64,000 nt of DNA. Source: Elmis aenea (lineage: Eukaryota > Arthropoda > Insecta > Coleoptera > Elmidae). The stretch is taken from positions 50,491,924 to 50,555,923 of the forward strand of contig OX393581.1 in assembly GCA_947652605.1 (NCBI GenBank), written 5' to 3'. Of the stretch, positions 10,727-22,640 are shown in pieces. Below the pieces are notes generated by a model. That model worked only from the letters and a program-made list of their open reading frames with translations, made no database searches and was not told the DNA's origin. Numbering within the stretch: position 1 is the stretch's first letter; each line of letters starts with the position of its first letter. A program made the position numbers and the translations under genes.

Positions 10727-11107
10727 ATGAAATTGATATACTGAAGTTGATAAACGTAACTGCTAAGGATCAAGGAGTCTCCCTGGTCGAGGGACCGATC
10801 CAGAAGTATCCCGCTTACAAGTTCCGGTTACCCTACGGCAATGTACCGTTGTCCAATTCCACGGCGGTTACGAGAGCCATGTCCAACCCTTCCGGGTTCA
10901 CAGTCGTGTTCGTTTATCGCCAACAGAGAAATAATTTAGGGACCCTTATATCCGTGAATTCCCCGGGGAGGCTAACTCCTTGGTTCCAGCTGACCTCCAA
11001 TTCCAAGACTGGAAGCCTTATTCTGAAATACAGGACTAATGCCCTGGCTAGATTGCATCAAATTGATTGGAGTTTACCGAGTCATCATAAAAAAGCTCAT
11101 CTGGCAG
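10727..11107 (+). CDS. exon: first half of a TSPN/laminin-G-like domain, secreted protein
   Basis: A 381-nt internal exon with acceptor TTTGTTTCAG ending at 10726 and donor GGCAG|GTACGT at 11107/11108. It is entered and left in phase 1. It is markedly GC-richer than its surroundings and encodes 127 residues starting (D)EIDILKLINVTAKDQGV. Segments such as GFTVVFVYRQQRNNLGTLIS and TPWFQLTSNSKTGSLILKY follow the beta-strand pattern of thrombospondin-N-terminal (TSPN) domains: a hydrophobic strand, then GTLxS, then a xxSNxxTGxLxLxY strand. This domain begins secreted matrix or signalling proteins such as thrombospondins, NELL, kielin/chordin-like proteins and several collagens. I cannot decide which subfamily. 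The upstream exon with the signal peptide was not found and may be outside the window. The next exon at 20606 restores the split codon exactly. Confidence 0.8.
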
Positions 11108-11438
11108 GTACGTGATATACGTCTCGCTAAATTGACCGTTTTACCTTGCGATTCTCTTACTAATGAGCTTACCGTTCAAAAAATGCTGTAAAGCTTTATT
11201 AAAAGTTTTATTTTGTTTCTTTACGAACACAACTGAAATTTTAATTGACAATCGAAATACCCCGGTAATAGTCTTGTCTCTAAATACTGCAGAATTTACA
11301 GTTAAATAGCTCTGTAAGTTCTATAATTGCCTTATTGTAGTTGAAAATCAAAGATATTTTAATAAAATCATAGTGTATAGCCTTGCATTTTTATTAAAAG
11401 GTCTTTGGTTTTTTAGAAAAACTAAAGACACCCAAAGC

Positions 11439-11640
11439 CAGGGGTGGCGAATTTATGGTACGCGTGCCATACAGAGCACGTAGGAAAATTTTATTGGCGC
11501 GCGGGAGAAAATAGTTGCTTTTCTAAAACTTTTGAAAAATTATTACTTTTTTTAAATAATGAATCAATAACAGAAAATTGCTCTTCAAAATTAAAAAAAA
11601 AGTTTCAAGAGTATATAGCTTTAATTATTTCTTAAGCAAA
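11439..11640 (+). repeat. hAT-type transposon terminus
   Basis: CAGGGGTGGCGAA at 11439 followed by a GTACGCGTGCCA segment is the terminus style of CAGGGGTGGCGAAC hAT elements and resembles the end at 5406. The body beyond it is AT-rich and no matching right terminus or target duplication could be assigned. It lies in the first visible intron of the TSPN gene. Confidence 0.5.
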
Positions 11641-12889
11641 GCTTCGAAACTAATTAAAAAGTTATATTTTAGCCCTGATGACCAAATTAAGAGTCAAATA
11701 AAGAATACATGCCTAATAAACTTGAATAATTTTTTACGACATTAAAAAGCACAGCCTAAACTAATACTTATAAGTACAGCGTAACAAAATACGGGGCAAT
11801 TTTAAAAATATCTTTAGCTTTTCTTGTACCTTTGACTAGTTCCCATTTAACATAATTTTTATATAATACACCTTACTTTGATAATAATTATTAGCCTTTA
11901 AAAAACACCCCTAACAAATGAAATCTACATAAATACGTCTAAAAAGTGATTAAAAATATTTTTAAAAGCTTTAAATATTTGGAAAATCCCTTGTCGTACA
12001 TCCTTGCACGGTTTTTGGTTCCAGTACGATCTGTGATTTTTTATAATTAAAAAATTATGTAGCCAACTTTCCAATATTATGTGCATCACAAAGCTTCTTC
12101 TAAAAAATACAATTTTATAGTGTAATGACGATAAGATATTTTTAGCTCGAAAAAATAATCCTTCAAAAAACATTTTAACGATGTTGCTACTTTCCTTTCA
12201 ACATCTTCCAAAAGTAAAGAAATAATATGATATCCGAGTTGAGTTAAACGATTGTGAATGGAACCAGCAGCCGTAAAAATAAACAAATAATGAAATTCCG
12301 CTTCGCAGCATAAACAAAACACTAATCGACTGAGTTGTTTACACACGACATTCGTCGTGTTATTTTCCAAAATAAATATTTACTTAAATCCAAACAAAAT
12401 AAAATGTCAAATAACACGGGAAAGGAAGCGGCACGTAGCATTGAAATGAATGATATATGACCGGATGAATCTAGAGCCCTAGTGTTTGAATTGCGTGGTC
12501 AGATAAATGTATCCAATAATAAATCTTCTGGAATTTTTGGAAAGGTCGCAATTACCGGAGAAAATATTGCACAACAAGTATTAATAGCATCACAGATAAA
12601 AAATGTATTCCTTATGGGTAACATCGCTAGCAACAGTTTGATGTGTTTGAAGTGTTTAAAGTAGGGTTGGGCAAAATTAGATTTTTATTAAAAAAATCAA
12701 AAATCATTGATTTAAATGTAAAAAATCAAAACAATCACGAAATTTTAATTTTTTTAAAGAAACTTGACTATCTTCCCTTTTTCAACTAATTTATTTATTA
12801 TTCACACTACATTATATCTTCTATACAGCATCATTCAAAAAGGATCAACAAATGAAAAAGTTTTTTTACTAAAAAATTCTCAGAAACTT
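11641..12889. other. intron sequence, unassigned
   Basis: On the + strand near 12403-12663 an interrupted frame (MSNNTGKEAARSIEMNDI, stop, then SRALVFELRGQINV) is more protein-like than its surroundings, but no family is recognised. At 12665 the motif GGGTTGGGCAAAA with repeated AAATCA segments could be another transposon edge. Otherwise AT-rich. Confidence 0.3.
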
Positions 12890-13990
12890 TTATTTCTGAT
12901 AAAGCCATCTTAATCTTTGTATTCTCACCGCATGTGACACACTAGGTTTGTTGTATAACTCCATTACCTCCTGATTTGTACTTCTTCTCCAGCCAATCCC
13001 TTCCTCCTTTACACCTCCTAGTATTTTCCTTTCCCGTATATCTAATTGAGCCTCACTTTGTTTGTTAAGTACCCACATTTCACATCCATACGTTACTGTT
13101 GATCGAATGACCGTTCGGTAAATTCTAATTTTTGTACTTTTTGAGACGAGTTTTGATTTTAGTAACCCTTTCAACGCTCCCACCGACCTGCTGCCTTTTG
13201 GTATTCTCTTAATAATCTCCGTTTCCTCCTGACAACTGTTTGTTAACGTTACTCCCAGGTACTCGAATTGGCTTACACTAGCAAACGCATAGGTACTGCT
13301 TATTATTCTCTGCTTTGACGTCCAAAATATTTGCCTCTTCCTTGTCTCTTGTTCTCACTTCCATGTAATTTGTTTTTTCTTCTTTGATCCTTAGTCCATA
13401 TTCCCTTGCTGTCGTCTTCAGATTTTTAAACATCTTCACTAACTCTACGCGATCTTGTCATAAGCACCATGTCATTCGCATTTGCCATACACTGCTGTCT
13501 ATAACTAGAGATTAAACCACTTCTTTGAATGCCACTTTTTCTTATTACAACCTCCAGCAATATGTTGAACAATATCGTAGACATTGGGTCACCTTGCCTC
13601 AACCCCCGTTCCACTCTAAAGCCTCTTGATGTGTGCCCTTCCAACACTACCTTATTATATGCTCTTTGTAACGTTATCTTTGTTAGATGTTTTATCTTAT
13701 TTGGAACCACTAGTTCGGCCATAGCTTCATACAGTATACTTCTAATTATCGTAACATATCTAATTATCGAAACATAAGAATGTCTAAAATCAAAGCATAT
13801 GCAGGTATAAATTTTGTTCGTATGCATTATTTAGTATTTGCTTCATCATAGTATAATCCATGCCAGGTTTACTATTCTGCATCCTTTCGTCTCCCATATA
13901 ATTTTATCATTTCTGGTTTTAACCCATCTATTCCTGGTGCTTTGTTGCTTTTAATCTTTTGCAATTATTTCTATCTCTGCGTCACCCTTT
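12890..13990 (-). pseudogene. LINE reverse-transcriptase fragment (RT to C-terminus)
   Basis: The - strand shows, in order, RVERGLRQGDPMSTILFNIL (reverse-transcriptase block with RQGDP), a degenerate catalytic box (NANDMVLM, where families have YADDxxLM), and the C-terminal block TYGCEMWVLNKQSEAQL with LRWLYQK. The first acidic catalytic region is partly lost near 13900. Frames shift several times, so the copy is dead. The WVLN/ERKIL style points to insect LINEs of the RTE/CR1-like endonuclease-RT type, but the clade is not certain. It lies antisense in the TSPN intron. Confidence 0.75.
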
Positions 13991-15249
13991 TCTCGTGTTA
14001 GTTGGTCTTCTATATTTTGGTGTTGCTCAGTAAATAATTTTTAAATCGCCAATTAATTTATTTTGCAATTTTGCCTAACTTAACCAATTTTCACAGCCAT
14101 AATAAGAAAGTTAACTATTTAACGCATTAAATAAATAAAGCCCTCTGGGTAATCCATCACGTAGGTATGAGAGACGCTTCTTTGCCAGAACAATAGAAAC
14201 TGCTTGCTCTTTCCAGTTCATCAAACTTTAAACGACAAAAAGAACTTGTAAAACCTACAGTGAATTTACTCGCTCGATACAACTCGGAAATTCTTAAGCA
14301 CAGTTAAAACCACAGTCAGTTTTTAAAACGCGTTTACCAGTGATATCAATATTATATAAGAATGAAATCCACTTTATCGAATGGTTTATTTTACAAATAA
14401 TGACAGAAGTCATTATTATATTATTCTAAGTCAATGGAGCTGAAAATTCTATTCAACGTAATATACAATCCCTCCTATCAATTCCAGTGTCCGTATTGTA
14501 ACTGACGGAAAATCTATAGGTTATCTTATTTTGACTCTTTTATCTTCGCTTAAGAAAACGCTTTAGAACTGACTGTCTTTAGCAATTTTTAAAAGACTTG
14601 TCGATAAACCCAAGTGTAAGTTGATTTTAAGCAATGATTCATTTAGAAACAGCACGTGAACTTGTAGTCCTGCGGGTCACAGATTGTTAACTCATCAAAA
14701 GAAATGTGGCTATTATGTTAATGAATGCGTACAGCCTTAACCATCTTCCATTTCTGCGCCAGAAACATTTGAAAATAAATCTCTAGTCGCCTGTTATGCA
14801 GATTTAAAATTTGCTAAGTATTTTTAAACGTAAAACTTAAAGAAATAACAAGATTCAATGCCGATTTAGTTCAAGCATTTACATTTCGTCAGAGGAATTA
14901 TTCGGTATTTTCTTGCATTTAACGTACGCCATCCAAAAATTTAGATACGCGAGCAAATTATGTTTCAACATTTAAATAAAACAGGGTCGAATTATATTCA
15001 CAAATTTTCCCTGAGAAGTTCTTGATTTTACTTCGTTTATTTTGTAAATTCTGTGCAAATACAGTGGATAACTCGATGGATTCTATTAATAAATCATTCG
15101 TTTGTAGGAGCGAAGAGTTCTATACGATTTTTATGTAATCTACCTGGTAATGAATGAGAGCACGTAGGAGAACCAAGCAAATTTATTTTTCTGCATAACT
15201 ACCCTTAACACATACACTTAATCCAACGTTGGTCGAGTTGCCGCATCCC
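13991..15249. other. intron sequence, nothing recognised
   Basis: AT-rich, without transposon termini, exons or RNA genes that I could support. Confidence 0.45.
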
Positions 15250-15775
15250 TTCAAGAAACAATACTTTCGGGAGCTCCGCCAAATAGGCATGAACAGCCTA
15301 TCTTTAGCTCATTATTGGCGGTAAATTTGGTGCCCCTAAGGTTTCTAAACGAAAAGAAGTCGCAGGGTGCTAAGTTAGAGCTGTAAGATGGATAACGCAG
15401 CTCAGTAAATCCACATTCTTGAATTACAGCCTGAAAACTGCGTGCTTTATGGACTCCGCAATTGTCGTGCAGAAGCAGATTCTTTTTTGGCCGCCACGAT
15501 GAAGGCCGTTTTAATTTCAAAGCTTTTTTGACACGTCTTCAGATAAGACTCCCCATTGATTATAGTGCCTTTTTCCTTATATTCAAGAAGCAAAACACTT
15601 TCCTTGTCCCAAAAAATGGTTGCCATGGTTTTTCTGCCGGAGATTGTCTTTTGGATTTTTGGTGGAGGCGAACTTTTGTGAACCCACTGCATAGATTCTT
15701 GTTTGGTAGGAGGATCCCAATGATACAGAAAGTCCCATCCCCGTTAAGAATGCATCAGAAAGCTCTTATCAGTCT
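15250..15775 (-). pseudogene. decayed mariner transposase fragment
   Basis: The - strand encodes, across frameshifts, a GDxTW-like remnant near 15750, then CMQWVHKSSPPPK-type sequence, SGRKTMATIFWDKESVLLLE, LLLHDNCGVHKA and SSNLAPCDFFSF. The second and third catalytic aspartates (HDN.. and LAPCD) are 34 residues apart, the DD34D spacing of mariner transposases. The usual SPDLAP has become SSNLAP, and frames break between domains. The N-terminal helix-turn-helix half and both terminal repeats are missing. Its left part directly abuts the T run of the next LINE, suggesting the LINE inserted into or beside it. Confidence 0.8.
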
Positions 15776-15780
15776 GTGAA

Positions 15781-16690
15781 GTTTTTTTTTTATTGTTTAA
15801 AATTTGCAATGCACCTAATCCAATAGATTAATAAACATTTTAACTTTAATCTAATTTACTACGTTTACGTTTGAGTCTGAATGTCGCCAATGGTCCATCC
15901 TAGTCACGACTACAATCTACACTACACTACTGTGGCTACATAGCACTGTACTCTGCTTTTGTACACTTTCGGTCTACTTAAGTTCAAAGGGTTTAATCCT
16001 TTTGAGCCTACGCACTAGTTTTTGATTATCGAGAAGTTGGAACACTTCAATGTTGGAATGTCTGTGGAGCCTCTCCTCGTGGCTTTTAACAGCTTTTTTA
16101 ATTTCTTCCTAGACAGATTCAACCTGGGGTTCCCGATGTAAATCGTTGTTCCGAACATACCAAGTAGCATTTACTATGCTCCTTAACACACGGTTTTGGA
16201 ATTTTTGAAGACAGCTGTAGTTGCTTTTTTTGGTACAGCCCCTTAATTGTAGGCCATATGTCCAAACAGGCTTGAGCACCTGTTTGTATAGGAGAAGTTT
16301 GTTTTGGATAGAAAGCTGGAAATTTCTTTCTATCAGCCAATACTTTATCTTAAGCTGTTGCGTTTTCTTTTTGACGTGTTTCTTCCATTTTAACTTGACG
16401 TCTAAGTTCAGGCCAAGATATTTAGCAGTCATTTTGCAAGAGATTATGTTATTATTTAGTTACACTGGTAAGTAGTTTATTGTTTTGTTGGTGAAATTAA
16501 TGTGGACAGATTTTTCTTCGTTAATTTTTATTAGCTGTTTTTGTCCCTGCATATATTTGATTCATTGCGCTTTGGAGATTTTCTGTTGTTTCTTCTATGG
16601 TTGCTCCTGTAGTTAGAACTGCGTTGTCGTCAGCAAATGTGGCGTGTTTTACGTTTTGTGCTTCTGTAATGTCATGTGTTGTCAGTTCTT
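15781..16690 (-). pseudogene. Jockey-type LINE, 5'-truncated copy
   Basis: The - strand starts near the catalytic box (HATFADDNAVLTTGATIEET) and runs to the C-terminus: KYLGLNLDVKLKWKKHVKK, LLYKQVLKPVWTYGLQL, NRVLRSIVNATWYVRNND and a final LKRIKPFEL. This order is that of Jockey-clade reverse transcriptases. The 3' end is marked by a T run on the + strand at 15782-15791, i.e. a poly(A) tail on the element strand. Stops and frameshifts near 16500 kill it. Relatives lie at 21735, 24485, 38870 and 43065, so the family has been active repeatedly here. Confidence 0.85.
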
Positions 16691-17319
16691 AATGATATAA
16701 AGATTAAAAACTGAACATTCATTGAAAATTTTGCGCTGTTGAGTTTCCAAACGACTTTTTAAATAAAAACCAAGCCTTTTCAATTACATGTCCCGATAAT
16801 TGAGTGCATCTATAATTTCCACACGAGAAATACTTTATTTGTCGCATACAGTGCCAGCCTGGCAGGCTATCTAAGGTTTATGGGAGGTTCAGCATTGCAT
16901 GTGTAAGCCCTAAGCTTTGCGAATGTGACCACTGCACAGTTCTCTTAGATTTATACGGCAATTTTGGATTATCCTGACTGTTTAAATCTACTGCGGCCTC
17001 TGGTTATCTTTCACGTAAAAACTTGCTGATAAAAATTTCGGCACAGTTTATACATCCTTAGATAACGCGTTTTTACGTTTATTAACTCTTGCGTTCAAAT
17101 ACGTTATGAGCTTTGCTTATCTCGTTCGGATTTGTTCTGGTTCCCAAATTTAATAAATCGTTGTTAATTCGGTTTAAAACATTGTGTCATAAATACCGCA
17201 ACTTTTAATTTTTTTTAAATAAGTTCCAAACATTTTCTAAAACAAATCGTTGGATTATATAGCTCATAATTTTTACACTGTAACTTTACAATGTTTATTT
17301 CTCCACATTACTTTCCCTC
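16691..17319. other. intron sequence, nothing recognised
   Basis: No exon or transposon terminus could be supported. Confidence 0.45.
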
Positions 17320-18400
17320 AACAAAGCTACGACACTCCTTTCGGTCCCTGGCCAGCACCCTTGCTTTCTCTCATGATTTTCCTCAACGTTTTAGTATCTC
17401 CCTCCACTACGCTGTTGTTCCAGGTTGTTGTAGGTCGTCCTCTTCTGGTTTTACCTATTTTTCTAGCTTCCCAAATTTTCTTAACTTGTCTTGTGCTTGT
17501 GTTGTCCATTCGTATTAAATGGCGCCTGTCCACTGTAATTCTTTTTCCTCTATTTTACTTTTCACTGACTTCATTTTAAATTTTTCTCTTGTGTTCGTTT
17601 CTTATTTTATCTACTCTTCTTACCCCTACCACCGTTCTTAAGTACCGCATTTCTGTAATCTCTTCTCTTGTCCTTTATTCAATACCCAATTCTCAGTCCC
17701 ATATGTTAATATTGGTATGTAAATTGTATTGTATACTCTTATTTTTGTTTCTCTTGATATCTCTTTTTATTCAAAATAATTTTTATATATCCTTGTTGCT
17801 GTTTTTATCCTATTTCCCATTTCTTTTTTATGTGTTTCTTTACTATTTATAACTATTCCAGGATACTTAAATTCATCTACTTGCTCTAACATTACTTCTC
17901 CAAGTCTAATGTTGATTTTCTTTTCTTTATTGGAGATAGCCAGTACCTTTGTTCTCTTCTTATTGACTATTAAGTTGTAATATTTCATTATATAAGTCCA
18001 CACATTAATATTCTTTTCAAGTTCTTTTTCGTTCTTATCTACCAGCACCACATCATCTGCGTATACAGAGAAGCTTGTACCTTGACTTGTAAATTGTGAA
18101 ATCCTGTTGTATACTTTGTCGTTTGATTCCAGCTTTGTTTTATCACTTCATCAATGACAATTATAAACAGTAAAGGGCTTAACACTCCATGTTTATTTAC
18201 GAAATTTCCTGAGGTTTGGTTACATGTTCAAATCTTATTATTTGTTGTCCTATATAGACTTTTGATTGTCTCCAGTATATCAGCATTTACTCCTATATTC
18301 TTCAAGGCGTTCTATATTTTCTCTCTGTTCACCATATTGAATACCTCTATGTCTATAAATCCTAAATACACAATTTTGTAATTGTCAATAAAAGCAAGTT
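17320..18400 (-). pseudogene. LINE reverse-transcriptase fragment
   Basis: The - strand encodes a degenerate region after the catalytic box (VLVDKNEKELEKNINVWTY), then KRTKVLAISNKEKKINIRLG, VDEFKYPGIVI and RIKTATRIY. Further on come RRHLIRMD and RRGRPTTTWNN. This matches the thumb-to-C-terminus order of insect RT LINEs (TKVM, YLG, WxGHxxRM, GRPxxxW). Frames shift at least three times. Upstream of 18100 the RT catalytic core is only faintly visible. Confidence 0.75.
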
Positions 18401-19332
18401 ATTATCATCTGTAATAGATATGTAAGCTTTTTACTTTATTCTGAATATATTTCACGGATTTCTAAGCTAGTTTATGACCAACCAATCTATTTTGTATGAA
18501 GTTTATTCCTTTTTCACCACACACATTTACTTTTACCATTCCGGTAGGAAAACATAAAATGACTGCTGCATTATTACTCAATTGTCTATGTGAATAGGCT
18601 ATCTGACGCAGCGCAGGAAATTGAACGCATGTCTCACAATGCACAGGAAATTGTGCTGATGAAATATGAACTGGATTTTGTTCGGCTGGGAAATTTAACA
18701 CGTTCCAGCGTGCGATACTCAATTTTATTTTGTAAAGCGCCAGAAAGCTTTAATCATCCATAGAAAGGAAATAACTCAACTGTGTTTAAAGAAAAAAGGA
18801 ACCAGTAATTTTTTCCTAAACATTTATTTCTTGTAATTTGTTTAAATTTTAATTGAACGATTGCATTGCGTGTGCTGATGATGGACTACAAATTAGTTAA
18901 AACCTGTAAAATAAGTTATTCATTTGGTTTTCAATCCGTTTTGGTTCTCATTAAAATTTCGGTTAATTTACTTATTTCGTTTAACTTTCGTTCCGTTTTT
19001 GGTCTTTGATGGCAACTGACTGTTAAAGAAATGATAAAACTATCAAGTAATTAAGTTTATTATTTTTTTACCATTTTTGACGGAATCCCTTCTATCGCTA
19101 TGTAGAATTTGAGAAAAGCTACTTTAAAGTTAAGAAGATTATGACTGTAGACTGGAATTTTATGAAATTTTTGTTATTTTTTCAATTTAGCATTTTGGTA
19201 TTTTTACAGAATAATATTTTAGTAAAGCTGTCAATTCGTTTATTTATGTTATGAAATGAATCGCTCAGATAACACAGGTCGACATTTCAGAACTTTGTGA
19301 AGGTTGTTATAATTTTGATAACTATTCTTATA
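18401..19332. other. intron sequence, unassigned
   Basis: At 18600-18670 the phrase GC(G/A)CAGGAAATTG occurs twice about 40 bases apart. Nothing else recognisable was seen. Confidence 0.4.
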
Positions 19333-20035
19333 TAAATTATATGCTCTGAATTCAATGGAACACGCAGTTTTTCGCTATCACATCAAGTTTTTCAGCAAAA
19401 TGGAAAAACAGATTATTGAGTTTTTAAAGAAAAACAACACAATTAAATTTCAAAGATATCTAAACAAACTGTTTGGATAATTTATATTAGAATATCTGTC
19501 CTTATATAAATCGCATGCTCTCTGTCCTTATATAAATCGCATGCTCTGAATGCAATGCTGCTCACAGATTTTCGCTATCACATCAAGTTTTTCAGTAAAA
19601 TGGAAAAACAAGTTAATGATTTTCCAAAAAAAAGACATTAAATTTCAAAACTATTTAAACAAAAAACTATTTGAAAAATGTGTATAAGACTAATTGCTGT
19701 TCTCAAATTTATAACATACTCTAGATTCAATGGCACACGCAGTTTTTCGCTATCACATCAAGCTTTTCAGGAAAATGAAAAAACAGCATAATGAGTTTTC
19801 AAACAAAAAAATGTAATTTTAAAACTATTTAAACAAAAAACTATTTGTATAATGTATTATATTAAAATTGCTGTTCTTATCTAAGTAACATGCTCTGAAT
19901 TCAATGGCACACACTGATTTTTGCTATCTCATCAAGTGTTTCAGCAAAATGAAAAACAAACAGACTAATGTGTCTTTAAAAAACAAAAAATATAGTAATT
20001 TATGTTTAAAAATATTTAAACAAATGATTTATGGA
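19333..20035. repeat. tandem array, four diverged 174-175 bp units
   Basis: The phrase CGCTATCACATCAAG recurs at 19374, 19574, 19749 and 19923 (starts of GCTATC). Spacings are 200, 175 and 174. Each unit also carries TGCTCTGAAT-CAATGG-CACACGCAG before the phrase and TTCAG-AAAATG-AAAAACA after it. The 200 spacing is a 174-base unit plus a perfect 26-base tandem duplication (19495-19520 and 19521-19546). Units differ by substitutions and small indels. A length near 175 bp resembles insect satellite monomers. A reverse-orientation trace of the core phrase (TGATGTGATATC) appears near 20252. It lies in the TSPN intron. Confidence 0.85.
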
Positions 20036-20605
20036 ACAAACGGATTACATACATATTTAGAGAGTTAACAAAATTACTGTTAATGTATTTTGACTGATTT
20101 CCAACTGTTAAAAATCCGAGAAACCGAGAGATCAAGTAATAAGTAGCTAACCTTCGGACCAATATGCTCGGGTCTATAAGACGTAGCGTCGTACCAGCAC
20201 AGCTGGTGTAGCCGATCCCATTAATCAAAAAAATACTTTTGTGTGAAAACCTGATGTGATATCAAAAAATTAAAAGCAGATTCGTAATCAGCGCCACTGA
20301 ATTAGTAAATAACACCAATCAAATTCAAAACAACAAAAATCATGTCGGCCTGTGTTATCAAACAATTCAAATACTCATTTAAACATAAAGTTTATCATCT
20401 AAATTCTGCCATTTAGTTCACCATTTTAACTAAGTTTACAGTTTGTGGTCTGCTGTTAGTAAAGTTTATACTATTCAGCAACCCAAACAAACTTTAAACA
20501 AGATAATCATAATTAAAGATGATTCTCATAACCAAACTATAATATGTGTATTAGGTCTAAATCTTATTACATTAATTTTCTAGTTGATATTTTTGTTTTT
20601 TTCAG

Positions 20606-20784
20606 CTTGGAATTGGGCTTCAGTAACTGCGGATTTCTCAACAGGGACGGTTAGGTTGGATCTGGATTGCCAGCCGAGCAGATTCGAATCTCTGACCACA
20701 GGGAACGAACAATCCTCCATCAGCGTCCCACAAGACTCACTTGTCTATTTCAGACAGGAACCTGGGAGAAAGAAAAAGTTTCTG
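20606..20784 (+). CDS. exon: second half of the TSPN domain
   Basis: A 179-nt exon with acceptor TTTTTTTCAG ending at 20605 and donor TTTCTG|GTAAAA at 20784/20785. Its first two bases (CT) complete the alanine codon left open by the exon ending at 11107. It then reads WNWASVTADFSTGTVRLDLD, CQPSRFESL and SLVYFRQEPGRKKKFL. TSPN domains typically have W-xxx-V-A-x-S then a strand ending in V/L-DC, and a later LxxGQ/RxxxxxxF segment; the conserved DC is present as LDLDCQ. The exon ends in phase 0. Reading on past the donor soon gives non-coding sequence, so splicing is needed. The intron downstream is about 12.7 kb and filled with transposon debris. Confidence 0.82.
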
Positions 20785-21734
20785 GTAAAATCACTTTTTA
20801 TCGATAAGTTATTAGGGCAGCTGTATAAGATTTACAATCTTTCATATCACCCCTTGTTTATATTTCGCGTTTTTTCTTTATTGCGCCGTAACGAAGTGGC
20901 CTCTAGCAAAAGCAAATGTACCGTAATTTATAACTGCTTTATAGAAAAGACATTTTTCCGTAGCAGCATTGTTGTATTTGATGTAGAACGTCATTAACTC
21001 GAACAAACTCCGTGCTTGTCTTTCAAATTCGCAATAAAGCTTGGTCTTTATGTGGGTCGGTAAATTTTCCTTTAATTATGAATTCTCTTGCAAGTTGCAA
21101 AATTATAGACTGCCTTGATTATACCTTTCGCATTAGGACCGAATGAAAACGGGTTATCCGCGAAGTTGTAATTTTATTCTAGCTACCAAAGCGAATTAAA
21201 CTCGGTCATATGCAACACAGAATCTAGTGACATACAGCGATATACCTACAGTACGTCCCAGATATTATTACCATCTCAAATACCTCGATTCTCTTGAAAA
21301 TTACTTTAATAAACTTAATACAGTAGAACCTCTATATTCGCCATCGTCTATATTCATCACATCCAATATACGTCACATTTTTTCGGCAAAAAATGCTTCC
21401 ATATTCGTCCAAATATCCAATATTCGCCATGGAATTTAAAGGGAAAAAAACAGACAGAAAAGACTGCTAAATCAAGTGCTAGTGAATCGTCAGAAGAGGG
21501 ACAGAAAGACATCCATCACCAGAACTGGAGTTACCTGATGTTTTAATGAAAGGTAACTCCCCTTCTGAACAATAATTCATTTCCTCCCCTTTAGTTCCTG
21601 CCATCTTTGCTCCTCAGTAAAAGTAAAGTTCTGATTAGATTCTCATTTATTTATGTATCATATTCGGGACTAGGAACGGATTATTCCAATTTTGGTTAGT
21701 TTTTATGGAACAAATTCATTCTATATTGCCAAGA
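20785..21734. other. intron sequence, nothing recognised
   Basis: Near 21310-21430 the phrase (A)TATTCG(C/T)C recurs several times (for example TATATTCGCC, CATATTCGTCC, AATATTCGCC). This may be a transposon edge or a short degenerate repeat. No exon was found. Confidence 0.4.
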
Positions 21735-22640
21735 TTGTTATGATTCATAGTGGGAAAGCCAGCAAGGAATGTCACCTCATATAAATCTATTAGCTTACTG
21801 CCTGTGCTGTCGAAGGTGTTCAAAAAAAATTTTCATTAAGAAGTTCAATGCTGTTATCAAGTCGGGGAACCTAATCCCTAAATACCGATTCGGATTTAGA
21901 AACAAACACGGGACAATTAAACAAATACATAGAGTAGTCAATAAAATGAATAGGGACCTAAAAGGCAAAAGAAACTGCTCAGCGGTATTCTTAGATGTCT
22001 CATAGGCTTTCGATAAAGTTTGGCACACGGGCCTATTAACTAAACTTAAAAAATGCCTACCATATCAGATGTACGAAGTCCTGAAATCCTATATGTATAC
22101 AGAATAGACATTTGCTAGTTGAATACCAGAATGAATGCTCAGATTTGTATCTTATACTGGCTGGAGTCCCACAGGGAAGTGTGTTAGGCCCTACATTATA
22201 TCTTCTTTATACAGATGACATGCCTATTACGCGATTGACTATAATAGCAACATATGTAGATGACACCGCTGTGCTCTCGTCACATACTGACCCTGCAAGA
22301 GCTTCTGAACATCTACAGATTGCACTGAATAACATACAAAACTGGCAAAAAATATGGAGGATGAGAGTAAATGACAAGAAATCCAATCATATAACTTTAA
22401 CCAACAAAAAAAAGAAGCTGTCCTGCTGTAACGTTTAATGGCAACAATTGAATCATGTAGAAACCGTAAAATATCTTGGTATGCAACTTGACCGGAATTT
22501 AAATTGGAAAAAACATATCTTTCCAAAAAAAAAACAACCATACCTCCAACTTCATAAGATGCTGCAGATCCAAACTCTCAAAGGAAAAACAAAGTGCTAT
22601 TGTACAACGCAATAATGAAAGACAAATGAACAAATACATC
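21735..22640 (+). pseudogene. Jockey-type LINE reverse-transcriptase core
   Basis: The + strand encodes the RT palm in broken frames: FRNKHGTIKQIHRVVNKMNR, SAVFLDVS-AFDKVWH (first acidic block), LAGVPQGSVLGPTLYLLYTD and ATYVDDTAVLSSHTD, where YVDD is the catalytic box. It continues through QIALNNIQNWQKIWR into thumb sequence near 22480 (KYLGMQLDRNLNWKKH). A stop replaces a residue between the DVS and AFDK parts, and a frameshift separates the first two blocks. It is truncated at both ends, lies in the large TSPN intron, and has the same sense as the host gene. Confidence 0.85.
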
